A stretch of DNA of 26,905 bases, from contig CAYJHC010000012.1 in NCBI GenBank assembly GCA_964370075.1, positions 1 through 26,905 of the forward strand, read 5' to 3'. The notes under the pieces are model-generated. The model had not been told where the DNA came from. It did not search any database and saw only the letters and a program-made list of their open reading frames with translations. Below, one piece after another: positions 15,413-22,909 of this stretch. The position numbers and the translations under genes are program-made. How positions within the stretch are numbered: position 1 is the first letter of the stretch; each line of letters begins with the position of its first letter. The DNA comes from CAYJHC01 sp964370075 (GTDB lineage: Bacteria; Bacillota; Clostridia; Peptostreptococcales; Anaerovoracaceae).

Positions 15413-15475
15413 AAGAAAGTAACATTGAAATTGTGCGTAAAAATATTAATATTTGCTAAATATAAGGAGGAAATT

Positions 15476-15754
15476 ATGAACAAAATTGAATTGGCTGCTG
15501 TTGTTGCTGAAAAGACAGGATTAACAAAGAAGGCTGCAGAGGAAGCTGTAGTTGCAACTATACAAGGTATTGAGCAAGCGTTAGCAAACGGAGAGAAAGT
15601 ACAACTTATAGGATTTGGAACATTTGATGTTAGAGAGAGAAAAGCTAGAACTGGAAGAAATCCTAGAAAACCAGAAGAAGTAATTGAAATAGCTGCATCA
15701 AAAGCTCCTGCTTTCAAAGCTGGTAAAGCTCTTAAGGATTTAGTTAATAAGTAA
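15476..15754 (+). CDS. hup: HU-family DNA-binding protein
   Basis: HU is the abundant nucleoid protein that bends and compacts DNA as a dimer. The 92-residue product begins MNKIELAAVVAEKTGL, continues with GFGTFDVRERKARTGRNP and the RNPR tip of the DNA-binding beta-arm, and ends in AFKAGKALKDLVNK. All hallmark residues are present, including the proline at the arm tip. The start is ATG 15476, decided by AAGGAGG (15464-15470) and the family's invariant N terminus; upstream in-frame codons from 15425 are leader sequence. It has its own promoter (15385-15412) and terminator (15777-15804). Confidence 0.97.
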   Translation: MNKIELAAVVAEKTGLTKKAAEEAVVATIQGIEQALANGEKVQLIGFGTFDVRERKARTGRNPRKPEEVIEIAASKAPAFKAGKALKDLVNK

Positions 15755-15776
15755 ATCTAAATAAATTTGAATTTTA

Positions 15777-15804
15777 ACGGAGACTTAGGTCTCCGTTTTA
15801 TTTT
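15777..15804 (+). terminator. Rho-independent terminator of hup
   Basis: A perfect 8-bp stem, ACGGAGAC (15777-15784) with GTCTCCGT (15789-15796), is closed by the loop TTAG and followed by TTTATTTT. The T-tract is interrupted by one A. It ends only 16 nt before the rqcP start, so rqcP expression probably depends on partial read-through. Confidence 0.9.
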
Positions 15805-15820
15805 GAGAAAGGTAGACAAA

Positions 15821-16060
15821 GTGAGGCTAGATAAGTATTTGAAGGTTTCTAGAATAATTAAGAGAAGAACAGTAGCAAAAGAAGCCTGTGATCAAGGAAG
15901 AGTATTGGTAAATGAAAAAGTTGCTAAGGCGGGGACTATTGTTCAGGTTGGAGATATTATTACCATTGTCTTTGGTACAAAAGAAATTAAAATTAAAGTT
16001 ACTGAGTTAAATGAGACTGTGAGAAAAGACCAGGCTGCTGAAATGTATGAGAGTATATAA
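15821..16060 (+). CDS. rqcP: S4-domain RNA-binding protein RqcP (YabO-like)
   Basis: RqcP works with RqcH in bacterial ribosome-associated quality control. It binds stalled 50S subunits at helix 69 and the peptidyl-tRNA and helps add C-terminal alanine tails. The 79-residue protein begins (V/M)RLDKYLKVSRIIKRRTVAKE and continues DQGRVLVNEKVAKAG, a single S4 domain of family length, ending in a short KDQAAEMYESI tail. GTG 15821 is chosen because AAAGG (15808-15812) is spaced 8 nt from it and homologues start exactly at RLDK; a longer frame from 15767 would run through the hup terminator. A second terminator follows at 16090. Confidence 0.9.
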   Translation: MRLDKYLKVSRIIKRRTVAKEACDQGRVLVNEKVAKAGTIVQVGDIITIVFGTKEIKIKVTELNETVRKDQAAEMYESI

Positions 16061-16089
16061 TAGCAAAAATTAGAAACAATTATTCCTAA

Positions 16090-16117
16090 AAAATAAGGCA
16101 GCCGCCTTATTTTTTTG
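16090..16117 (+). terminator. Rho-independent terminator after rqcP
   Basis: ATAAGGC (16093-16099) pairs with GCCTTAT (16104-16110) around the loop AGCC, extended by flanking A/T pairs and followed by a T-run (16111-16116). The T-run runs directly into the extended -10 element of the next gene. Confidence 0.9.
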
Positions 16118-16124
16118 GTATAAT
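16116..16124 (+). promoter_or_regulatory. Extended -10 element abutting the Asp23-family gene
   Basis: TGGTATAAT is a perfect extended -10 (TATAAT at 16119-16124). The coding ATG (16131) begins 7 nt after the hexamer, at the predicted transcription start. An AGGAG (16125-16129) lies between but is only 1 nt from the ATG, too close to act as a normal ribosome-binding site. No -35 match is visible upstream because the terminator occupies that space. Confidence 0.5.
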
Positions 16125-16130
16125 AGGAGT

Positions 16131-16496
16131 ATGGATGATTTTAATATAACGTATGACCAGAAAACAAAGGACCTAAGCATTTCAAATCGAATAATATCGA
16201 TTTGTGCTTATAATGCTGCAAGTAAGACTAAAGGCGTACATAGGCTGGTAAAAAACAAAACAGAAAATGTTACTAGTAAAATTTTTAGAAAGGAGTCCTT
16301 AACTAAAGGCGTTAAGGTAACACAGAATAAAGAGGGTATAAACATTGATCTGTATATTATAGTCGAATACGGCTTAGAAATACTTACTGTTGCTTGGGAT
16401 GTCCAAACTAATGTAAAAAATAGAGTAGAAGAAATGACTGACAAAACAGTTGCAAAGGTAAATGTTTATGTTCAAGGAGTAGACTTGCCAGTATAA
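16131..16496 (+). CDS. Asp23/Gls24-family protein (YqhY-like)
   Basis: The 121-residue protein contains the DUF322/Asp23 pattern: a first strand DLSISNRIISICAYNAASKTKGV (two overlapping pieces around residues 14-36), then GVKVTQNKEGINIDLYIIVEYG and a C-terminal NVKNRVEEMTDKTVAKVNVYVQGV. Asp23-family proteins are abundant, membrane- or envelope-associated proteins of Gram-positives. The homologue immediately upstream of nusB in Bacillus is YqhY, linked to acetyl-CoA carboxylase control. The same neighbourhood here (18 nt before nusB) supports that orthology. The start is probably read from a leaderless mRNA (see the -10 element at 16116-16124). Confidence 0.85.
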   Translation: MDDFNITYDQKTKDLSISNRIISICAYNAASKTKGVHRLVKNKTENVTSKIFRKESLTKGVKVTQNKEGINIDLYIIVEYGLEILTVAWDVQTNVKNRVEEMTDKTVAKVNVYVQGVDLPV

Positions 16497-16514
16497 AGGA
16501 TAGATGGAGAGATA

Positions 16515-16949
16515 ATGAATAAAAAAGACATAAAAGAAAATATTCGATTAAGAGAAATTTTAATGCAAGGAACATTTCAAATGGAAGCAACAAAGAATGG
16601 AAGCGAAGAACAACTTGCTTTTTTTCTGCAAGGAGAAAGGCTCAATGATGAGCAAAAGAGATATATAACTAAGGTGTTTTTATTGATAGTTGAAAACTTA
16701 GATAATATTGATAATTATATTAACAAATACTCGAAAGAATGGACTGCAGATAGAATTCCTAAAACGGATTTAGCTATTATAAGACTTGCAATATGTGAAA
16801 TGCTATATGTAAAAGAGCATCCTGCACCAATAATTATTAACGATGCAGTAAACATGGCAAAAAAGTTTTCAGATGATGATGCTTATAAATATATTAATGG
16901 AATTTTAGGTAATTTTTATCGTAAGGAAGTAGAAAATGGGAACAATTAA
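16515..16949 (+). CDS. nusB: Transcription antitermination factor NusB
   Basis: NusB, with NusE (S10), binds boxA RNA and supports antitermination of rRNA operons. The 144-residue all-helical protein is of normal length and carries the family elements IRLREILMQGTFQME at the N terminus, NKYSKEWTADRIPKTDLAIIRLAICEML in the second half (two adjacent runs), and the APIIINDAVNMAKKFSDDDAYKYINGILG region. GGAG lies well spaced before ATG 16515. It overlaps the next gene by 14 nt. Confidence 0.95.
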   Translation: MNKKDIKENIRLREILMQGTFQMEATKNGSEEQLAFFLQGERLNDEQKRYITKVFLLIVENLDNIDNYINKYSKEWTADRIPKTDLAIIRLAICEMLYVKEHPAPIIINDAVNMAKKFSDDDAYKYINGILGNFYRKEVENGNN

Positions 16950-17910
16950 TATTCTTGGCATAGATACCAGCAATTATACTACATCAATTTCCCTTATTGC
17001 CTTCGACCTTGAGAATAAAAGGGAAGACATTCTTTTTGATTTAAGAAAAAAATTAGAGGTAAAGAAGGGAACTTTAGGATTAAGACAGTCTGAAGCACAT
17101 TTTCAGCATTGTAATAATTTACCTATGCTTTTTGAAGAAATCCGAGGACATAAGATTGATATGGTTGTTGCATCAACAACACCTAGAAGTGTGGATGGGT
17201 CATATATGCCAGTCTTTTTAGCTGGAGATAGTTTTGCCAAAACCATTTCTACAGCTCTTGATATTCCATATAAACAATTCTCTCATCAAGAAGGTCATTT
17301 AGGTAGTTCTTTTAATATTGAGAAGCTATCAGAAGAAGAAAATATGATCTTTTTTCATCTTTCTGGGGGGACTAGTGAGATTTTGCATGTTAATGAGAAA
17401 TTAACCGAAATAAAAAAAATCGGGGGAAGCTTAGATATTTCAATTGGGCAGCTGTTAGATAGAGCTGGTAATAAGTTGGGATTTGACTTTCCTGCAGGAA
17501 TAATAATAGACCAGCTAGCTTGCAATTATCAAAGTGAAAATAGTAATGTTATATTAGATAAGGAAGAGATGTTTCTCTTTAGGCCTATTAAATTGAAAGA
17601 GCTTAGTTTTAATTTATCTGGAATTGAAACTGAAATCACAAAACAAATTAACCAAACAGAAAGCCAAGAGATTTCATTCCACTTGATGAGTAGGATTTCT
17701 TTATTTTTATCACAATTAGTATTTAAAATAAATGAAGATTTAAATATAAGAACAATTGTTATAGGTGGTGGAGTAGCAAATAGTAAATTTATACGAAATT
17801 ATTTAAATCAAGTATTTGAGCCTTCGGAAATAGATTTGAACTTTGCTGAGTTCCCAGATGATAATGCTGTAGGCCTAGCTAGAATGGGGGGACTATTCTA
17901 TGGCCAATAA
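16936..17910 (+). CDS. TsaD/Kae1-like (O-sialoglycoprotein endopeptidase-type) paralogue
   Basis: This 324-residue ASKHA-fold protein is related to the t6A synthase subunit TsaD. It keeps the metal-binding His pair in HQEGH (His117, His121), SGGTSE (143-148), a GQLLDRAGNKLGFDFPAG block (171-188) corresponding to TsaD's nucleotide-site segment, and a C-terminal IGGGVANSKF and FPDDNAVGLA with the distal metal-ligand Asp. It differs in the phosphate-side loop: TsaD's 'GPG' is replaced by TPRSVDG (82-88), and the first loop reads DTSNYTTSISL. The canonical TsaD is expected elsewhere in the genome. The gene overlaps nusB (14 nt) and xseA (11 nt), so it is tightly coupled to a housekeeping operon. 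Its reaction is unknown. Confidence 0.8.
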   Translation: MGTINILGIDTSNYTTSISLIAFDLENKREDILFDLRKKLEVKKGTLGLRQSEAHFQHCNNLPMLFEEIRGHKIDMVVASTTPRSVDGSYMPVFLAGDSFAKTISTALDIPYKQFSHQEGHLGSSFNIEKLSEEENMIFFHLSGGTSEILHVNEKLTEIKKIGGSLDISIGQLLDRAGNKLGFDFPAGIIIDQLACNYQSENSNVILDKEEMFLFRPIKLKELSFNLSGIETEITKQINQTESQEISFHLMSRISLFLSQLVFKINEDLNIRTIVIGGGVANSKFIRNYLNQVFEPSEIDLNFAEFPDDNAVGLARMGGLFYGQ

Positions 17911-19114
17911 ACCAGTAAGCATTTGGCAGTTAAATAATTACATTGGAAAACTGATTTCCTCAGACGCAGTATTAAATGAAGTTTCAGTCATAGGGGAAGT
18001 TTCAAACTTAAATTATCATAGCACAGGGCATGTCTACTTCACTTTGAAAGACGAGAAAAGCAAAATTAACTGCTTTCTAGCTTCCAGTAATAGTGAAAGA
18101 ATCAAATATATTATGGAAAATGGAATGGAGATTGTAGCTACTGGCTTTGTAAATGTATTTCAAAAAGGTGGCTATTACTCTTTAAATGTTGTAGATTTAA
18201 AGCCTAGTGGTGAAGGCGATTTAACAGCTGCATTTAACAAGTTAAAGGAAAAAATGGAATCTGAAGGACTGTTTTCAATTGATCATAAAAAACCAATCCC
18301 AACTTTTCCTAAAAATATAATGATAATTACTTCACCTACAGGTGCTGCCGTAAGGGACATTCAAAAAATAATTATGCAAAAGAATGATTATGTAAATATA
18401 TACATTTTACCAGCCATAGTACAAGGAGAAAATGCTGCCGATGATATTGCTAAGGCTATAGTGCAGGCAAACAAAGAATATCCCGAGATGGATACGATAA
18501 TTCTTGGAAGAGGTGGTGGCTCATTAGAAGAATTATGGGCATTTAACGAAGAAGTTGTATTAAGGGCAATATTTAATTCTACCATACCAATAATTTCAGC
18601 AGTAGGTCATGAAACAGACATTACATTAAGTGATTTAGTTGCAGATCTTAGAGCCGAGACACCTACAGCAGCAGCAAGTTTAGCAGTTCCAGATATAAGA
18701 GAAATTAGAAGTAACCTGAATTATTTTAAAGAAATATCAAAAAATTATGTAGAAAGAAAAATAAATAATAAATATACAATTATCAAGACTTTTAATATGG
18801 ACTCTCTTTCAAAAAATATATCTCAAGAGATTATTATTCGGGACAAACAGATTAAAAACCTTCTTGAAGGAATGTATAGAGACCTAAAGCATAAGCTGGA
18901 AATAGCCGAAAGTGGATTAGTGGAGAAGAAAATTGCTTTGGATATTTTAAATCCAAGGGCATACTTTGATAAAGGGTACAGTATGGTACTTAACAGTGAC
19001 AACAGAAATGTTAATTCAATTAAACAGATTAAAGAACATGATGAGTTGAAAATAATTCTAAAAGATGGAAGAATTAAAGTTAAGGCTGTAGAAGTCGAGG
19101 AGCAGAGGGATTAA
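17900..19114 (+). CDS. xseA: Exodeoxyribonuclease VII large subunit
   Basis: XseA is the catalytic and DNA-binding subunit of exonuclease VII, which degrades single-stranded DNA in both directions. The 404-residue protein has an N-terminal OB-fold (about 1-105, with VSNLNYHSTGHVYFTLKD), the nuclease core with ITSPTGAAVRDI, DTIILGRGGGSLEELWAFNEE, ISAVGHETDITLSDLVADLRAETPTAAA (in two pieces), and a coiled-coil region leading to the C-terminal NPRAYFDKGYSMV beta segment. It is complete. GGGGGGA ends 8 nt before ATG 17900. It is followed 2 nt later by xseB. Confidence 0.96.
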   Translation: MANKPVSIWQLNNYIGKLISSDAVLNEVSVIGEVSNLNYHSTGHVYFTLKDEKSKINCFLASSNSERIKYIMENGMEIVATGFVNVFQKGGYYSLNVVDLKPSGEGDLTAAFNKLKEKMESEGLFSIDHKKPIPTFPKNIMIITSPTGAAVRDIQKIIMQKNDYVNIYILPAIVQGENAADDIAKAIVQANKEYPEMDTIILGRGGGSLEELWAFNEEVVLRAIFNSTIPIISAVGHETDITLSDLVADLRAETPTAAASLAVPDIREIRSNLNYFKEISKNYVERKINNKYTIIKTFNMDSLSKNISQEIIIRDKQIKNLLEGMYRDLKHKLEIAESGLVEKKIALDILNPRAYFDKGYSMVLNSDNRNVNSIKQIKEHDELKIILKDGRIKVKAVEVEEQRD

Positions 19115-19116
19115 TT

Positions 19117-19311
19117 ATGGCAGGAAATAAAAAAATAACATTTGAAGATTCATTTAAAAGATTAGAGGAAATCGTTGGAATACTTAATGATGATAAAACC
19201 ACACTAGAAGAATCTATTAAACTATATGAAGAAGGTATAAAAAATTATAGAAAATGTGAAGAAGAGTTAAATCAAGCAAAACAAAAAATCGAAGAATTAA
19301 GTAGGGAGTAG
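19117..19311 (+). CDS. xseB: Exodeoxyribonuclease VII small subunit
   Basis: XseB is the small helical partner needed for exonuclease VII function. At 64 residues it has family length and the signature FEDSFKRLEEIVGIL, then TTLEESIKLYEEGIKNYRKCEEEL, with heptad-like Leu/Ile spacing. It lies 2 nt after xseA and 16 nt before ispA. Confidence 0.96.
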   Translation: MAGNKKITFEDSFKRLEEIVGILNDDKTTLEESIKLYEEGIKNYRKCEEELNQAKQKIEELSRE

Positions 19312-19327
19312 ACCTTAGGAGGTTCAC

Positions 19328-20218
19328 ATGTTTAAAGAAAATTATGCAGAGTATAAAGACTTAATTAACGCTCATATAATGGATTATTTTCCAGAAGTAG
19401 ATTATAAGAGTAAGATAGTTTATGATGCAATAGAAGAAGGAATAATGCCAGGGGGAAAGAGGATTAGACCCGTATTGTTATTAGCCGCATGTGAATTTTG
19501 TGGAGGAGATGTTAAGAAAGCCCTTCCATATGCCTGTGCTGTAGAATATATACATTGTTATTCTTTGATGCATGATGACTTGCCAGCTTTGGATGATGAT
19601 GACTACAGGCGAGGAAAGCCTACTGTACATAAGACTTTTGGTGAAGGAATTGCTTTACTAGCAGGAGATGGGCTTTTAAATGCAGCCTTTGAGATTATCT
19701 GTAAAGATATGTTCCTTAATTTTGACAACCCAACGGGAATAAAGTCCAGAATAAAAGCTCTTAATGAAATTGCTAAGGGTTCTGGCTGTAGGGGACTTGT
19801 AGCGGGGCAGATAGCAGATATAGAAGCAGAGAACAAAACTTGTTCCAAAGAAATGATGAGCTATATCCATACAAATAAAACAGGAGCCCTCATAGTTGCG
19901 GCAATTAGAGCAGGAGCCTATTTAGGCAAAGCTACTGAAGAACAGATAGCGGACTTGACGTTGTTTGCAGAGGCAATAGGACTAGGATTTCAACTTAAAG
20001 ATGACCTTTTAGATATAGAAGGAGACCCTAGTAAAACAGGGAAAGATGTAGGTTCAGATGTTAATAAATGTACTTACATAAAGGTTTTTGGATTAGAAAA
20101 TACAAAAGAAGAAATTAACCTATTGAATGAAAAAGCTAGAACTGCTCTAGAAAAATATGGCGATAAGGCGGGATTTTTTTACGGGATAATAGATGAACTT
20201 GCAAGGAGAGAAGATTAA
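19328..20218 (+). CDS. ispA: Polyprenyl (farnesyl/geranyl) diphosphate synthase
   Basis: This short-chain trans-prenyltransferase condenses isopentenyl diphosphate with dimethylallyl or geranyl diphosphate. The first Asp-rich motif is MHDDLPALDDDD (81-92) with RRGKPT after it; the second is FQLKDDLLDIEGD, followed by the conserved GKD. GGKRIRP (42-48) binds diphosphate. At 296 residues it matches IspA. AGGAGG lies 6-7 nt before ATG 19328. It sits directly upstream of dxs, its pathway partner at the start of isoprenoid synthesis. Product length (C15 versus C20) cannot be read with certainty. Confidence 0.93.
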   Translation: MFKENYAEYKDLINAHIMDYFPEVDYKSKIVYDAIEEGIMPGGKRIRPVLLLAACEFCGGDVKKALPYACAVEYIHCYSLMHDDLPALDDDDYRRGKPTVHKTFGEGIALLAGDGLLNAAFEIICKDMFLNFDNPTGIKSRIKALNEIAKGSGCRGLVAGQIADIEAENKTCSKEMMSYIHTNKTGALIVAAIRAGAYLGKATEEQIADLTLFAEAIGLGFQLKDDLLDIEGDPSKTGKDVGSDVNKCTYIKVFGLENTKEEINLLNEKARTALEKYGDKAGFFYGIIDELARRED

Positions 20219-20221
20219 ATA

Positions 20222-22060
20222 ATGACAAATATCTTTGAAATCAAACCAAAAGATATAAAAAATATGAGTATTGAAGAGCTAGAGATTTTAGCAAAAGAGA
20301 TTAGAGAATTCTTAGTTGATTCAATTAGCAAAACTGGAGGGCATTTGTCCTCCAATTTAGGAGTTGTAGAATTAACCTTAGCCATGTTTAAGGTTTTTGA
20401 CTTTGACCAAGATAAAATTGTTTGGGATGTAGGTCATCAATCATATGTATATAAAATATTAACAGGAAGAGCAAGGGATTTTAAAAACTTAAGGCAATTA
20501 AAGGGTTTAAGTGGGTTCCCTAAAGTAGAAGAAAGTAAATATGATTTTTTTGATACTGGACATTCTAGCAACTCAATTTCTGTTGTAACAGGTATGATAA
20601 CTGGCAGAGATATTAATAAAGAAGAATACAACATTATTGGGGTAATTGGTGATGGATCCCTTACAGGGGGAATGGCCTATGAAGGATTAAATAATTTGGG
20701 TGCTATGAAAAAGCATGGAATTATAATTCTTAATGATAATGGAATGTCAATTGGAGCAAACACAGGAAGTATTAATAATCACTTGACTAAACTAAGAACC
20801 TCTAAGGGATATACAAGATTTAAGCACAATATGCGAGATGCTCTTATTAAAATTCCTAAAGTAGGAAATAGAATTTATAAAAGCCTAGATAGAATGAAGG
20901 ATACAATTAAGGCAGGCTTAGTTAAAGGAATAATTTTTGAAGAAATGGGCTTTACTTATTTAGGGCCAATAGATGGTCATGACTTAAAAAAATTAATAAA
21001 AACCTTCCAGCTCGCTAAAGAGGCAGAAGAGCCAGTATTAGTTCACGCTTCAACAATTAAAGGAAGGGGATACTCTTTTGCTAAAGAAAATCCGGATAAA
21101 TTTCACGGCACTGCTCCTTTTAATGTGGAAACAGGAGAACTATTAAGTAAGAGCGACAAACTAAGTTACTCTAATGTTGCTGGTAACAAAATTACTGAAC
21201 TAGCTAGGAAAGATAAAAACATAGTAGTAGTTTCTGCAGCTATGATAGAAGGAACGGGTTTGTTAGGTTTCCAAAATGAATTCCCAGAGCGAACATTTGA
21301 TGTTGGAATAGCTGAGCAACATGCTATTACCTTTTCTGCTGGCATGGCAAAAGAAGGTGCAAAACCTTTTGTTGCCATCTATTCTTCCTTCCTGCAAAGA
21401 GCCTATGACCAAATAATTATGGACGTTGCATTACAAAATGCCCCTGTTGTTATTTGTATAGATAGGGCTGGCTGTGTAGGTGCTGATGGAGAAACTCATC
21501 ATGGGATTTTTGACCTTTCATTTTTAAGTCATATTCCAAATCTAACTGTTTTAACCCCTTCATCTAAGGAAGGGCTAGAAAAAGCTTTAGAAAAAGCCTG
21601 TGAGGCAAAAAGTCCTGTAGCAATTCGATATCCTAGAGGTAACGCGTTACCAGAGGAAAACATAATAAATACAAAAGGTGAAAAGGATGTTGTCATACTT
21701 GCTGTAGGGACAATGTTAGAAAATGCATTAAAAGCCAAAAAAGAATTAGAAAAAGAAGAGATTAATACTCGGTTATATAAGGTTGAACAGGTTAAACCTA
21801 TAGAAAAAGAGCAGATTATTAAACAGGTTGCAGATTCGAATTTGGTGGTAACAATTGAAGACAATGTGGTTACTGGAGGATTTGGACAACAGGTAAGTCA
21901 AATATTAGAATTTAAAAATAAGAGTTTGAGAGTTGTTAATATGGGCTGGCAAGATGAGTTTGTACAACAGGGGACTCAAAATGAATTGATGGAACTATAT
22001 GGCCTTGATGGCAAGAGTATTAAGGATAAAATATTGAAGGAGATTAAAGTAATTGGCTAA
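20222..22060 (+). CDS. dxs: 1-deoxy-D-xylulose-5-phosphate synthase
   Basis: DXS joins pyruvate and glyceraldehyde 3-phosphate using thiamine diphosphate, the first step of the MEP isoprenoid pathway. The 612-residue protein shows GHLSSNLGVVELTLA (40-54), the ThDP/Mg motif GDGSLTGG (143-150) with NDN at 171-173, FHGTAPFN, the catalytic GIAEQHA block, CIDRAGCVGADGETHHG and the C-terminal transketolase domain ending in MELYGLDGKSIKDKIL. All domains are complete. It starts 3 nt after ispA and overlaps the TTG start of tlyA by 8 nt. Confidence 0.96.
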   Translation: MTNIFEIKPKDIKNMSIEELEILAKEIREFLVDSISKTGGHLSSNLGVVELTLAMFKVFDFDQDKIVWDVGHQSYVYKILTGRARDFKNLRQLKGLSGFPKVEESKYDFFDTGHSSNSISVVTGMITGRDINKEEYNIIGVIGDGSLTGGMAYEGLNNLGAMKKHGIIILNDNGMSIGANTGSINNHLTKLRTSKGYTRFKHNMRDALIKIPKVGNRIYKSLDRMKDTIKAGLVKGIIFEEMGFTYLGPIDGHDLKKLIKTFQLAKEAEEPVLVHASTIKGRGYSFAKENPDKFHGTAPFNVETGELLSKSDKLSYSNVAGNKITELARKDKNIVVVSAAMIEGTGLLGFQNEFPERTFDVGIAEQHAITFSAGMAKEGAKPFVAIYSSFLQRAYDQIIMDVALQNAPVVICIDRAGCVGADGETHHGIFDLSFLSHIPNLTVLTPSSKEGLEKALEKACEAKSPVAIRYPRGNALPEENIINTKGEKDVVILAVGTMLENALKAKKELEKEEINTRLYKVEQVKPIEKEQIIKQVADSNLVVTIEDNVVTGGFGQQVSQILEFKNKSLRVVNMGWQDEFVQQGTQNELMELYGLDGKSIKDKILKEIKVIG

Positions 22061-22784
22061 GGAACGAATAGATATAATTCTGACACAGCAAGGAATATTT
22101 GAATCTAGGGAGAAGGCAAAGGCTGCCCTTATGGCAGGTTCTGTATATATTGATGGACAAAAAGTTTTAAAAGCTGGAACCCTAGTAGATATAGAGAAAA
22201 AAATAGAAGTAAGAGAGAATACCTGCCCATATGTAGGGAGAGGTGGATTAAAGCTAGAAAAGGCTATAAATGATTTTAACCTGGATTTAACTGATGCTTT
22301 TGCAATTGATATGGGGGCATCGACTGGAGGCTTTACTGACTGCATGTTGCAAAATGGAGCAAAGAAAGTATACTCAATAGACGTGGGATATGGTCAATTA
22401 GATTACAAACTTAGAACAGACGATAGAGTTGTGAATTTGGAGAGAACTAATATTAGACATATGGATACAGAATTAATTCTGGAACCAATTGACTTTATTT
22501 CAATTGATGTTTCGTTTATTTCAGTAAAACTTATACTACCTGTTGCGAGTAAGGTACTGAAAGATGAAGGACAGATAGTTGTGCTAGCAAAACCCCAGTT
22601 TGAAGCTGGTAGAGATCAAATTGGCAAAAAAGGTATAGTAAGAGATGAAAAGGTTCATAAAGAAGTAATCGAAAATGTAATTAAATATGGGCAAGATGTT
22701 GGACTGAAACACTTAGAGACAATAGAGTCTCCGATTACAGGAGCAAAAGGAAATAAAGAGTTTTTATTATTATTCAAGAAATAA
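22053..22784 (+). CDS. tlyA: TlyA-family rRNA 2'-O-methyltransferase (S4 + FtsJ-like)
   Basis: TlyA-type enzymes methylate ribose in 16S and/or 23S rRNA; some homologues were first called hemolysins. The 243-residue protein has an N-terminal S4 RNA-binding domain (about 4-65) and an FtsJ-like Rossmann methyltransferase with DMGASTGGFTDC (the SAM site), SIDVGYGQLDYKLR and VLAKPQFEAGRDQIGKKG. It matches family length. The start is TTG 22053: homologues begin with MAKERIDIIL-like sequence, AAGGAG (22037-22042) is spaced 10 nt away, and no ATG lies nearby in frame. It overlaps dxs. Confidence 0.92.
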   Translation: MAKERIDIILTQQGIFESREKAKAALMAGSVYIDGQKVLKAGTLVDIEKKIEVRENTCPYVGRGGLKLEKAINDFNLDLTDAFAIDMGASTGGFTDCMLQNGAKKVYSIDVGYGQLDYKLRTDDRVVNLERTNIRHMDTELILEPIDFISIDVSFISVKLILPVASKVLKDEGQIVVLAKPQFEAGRDQIGKKGIVRDEKVHKEVIENVIKYGQDVGLKHLETIESPITGAKGNKEFLLLFKK

Positions 22785-22820
22785 ACTTCCTAGTTTTATT
22801 GCAAAACAGGAGGATTAATA

Positions 22821-22844
22821 ATGAGTAATATTGGTAAGATATAA
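22821..22844 (+). CDS. 7-codon ORF with perfect Shine-Dalgarno between tlyA and mutS
   Basis: AGGAGG (22808-22813) is spaced 7 nt from ATG 22821, which opens MSNIGKI and then stops at TAA 22842-22844. Everything needed for strong initiation is present but the reading frame is tiny. It could be a leader peptide or the stump of a deleted gene; in other Clostridia, genes such as nadK, argR or recN often follow tlyA. The rest of 22785-22909 holds no gene. Whether it is translated is unknown. Confidence 0.35.
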   Translation: MSNIGKI

Positions 22845-22909
22845 GATTATAAGCAACTAATTCAAGTTTTGTAAGGATTATTCAGAAGATAAGAGGAGAG
22901 AAGAAAACT

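Noticed and set aside
15425..15475. Longer N terminus for HU
   Set aside because: HU proteins begin MNKxEL; AAGGAGG sits just before ATG 15476, and the extra codons are leader RNA.
15767..15820. Longer N terminus for RqcP
   Set aside because: It would translate through the hup terminator hairpin; homologues begin at RLDK and GTG 15821 has a spaced ribosome-binding site.
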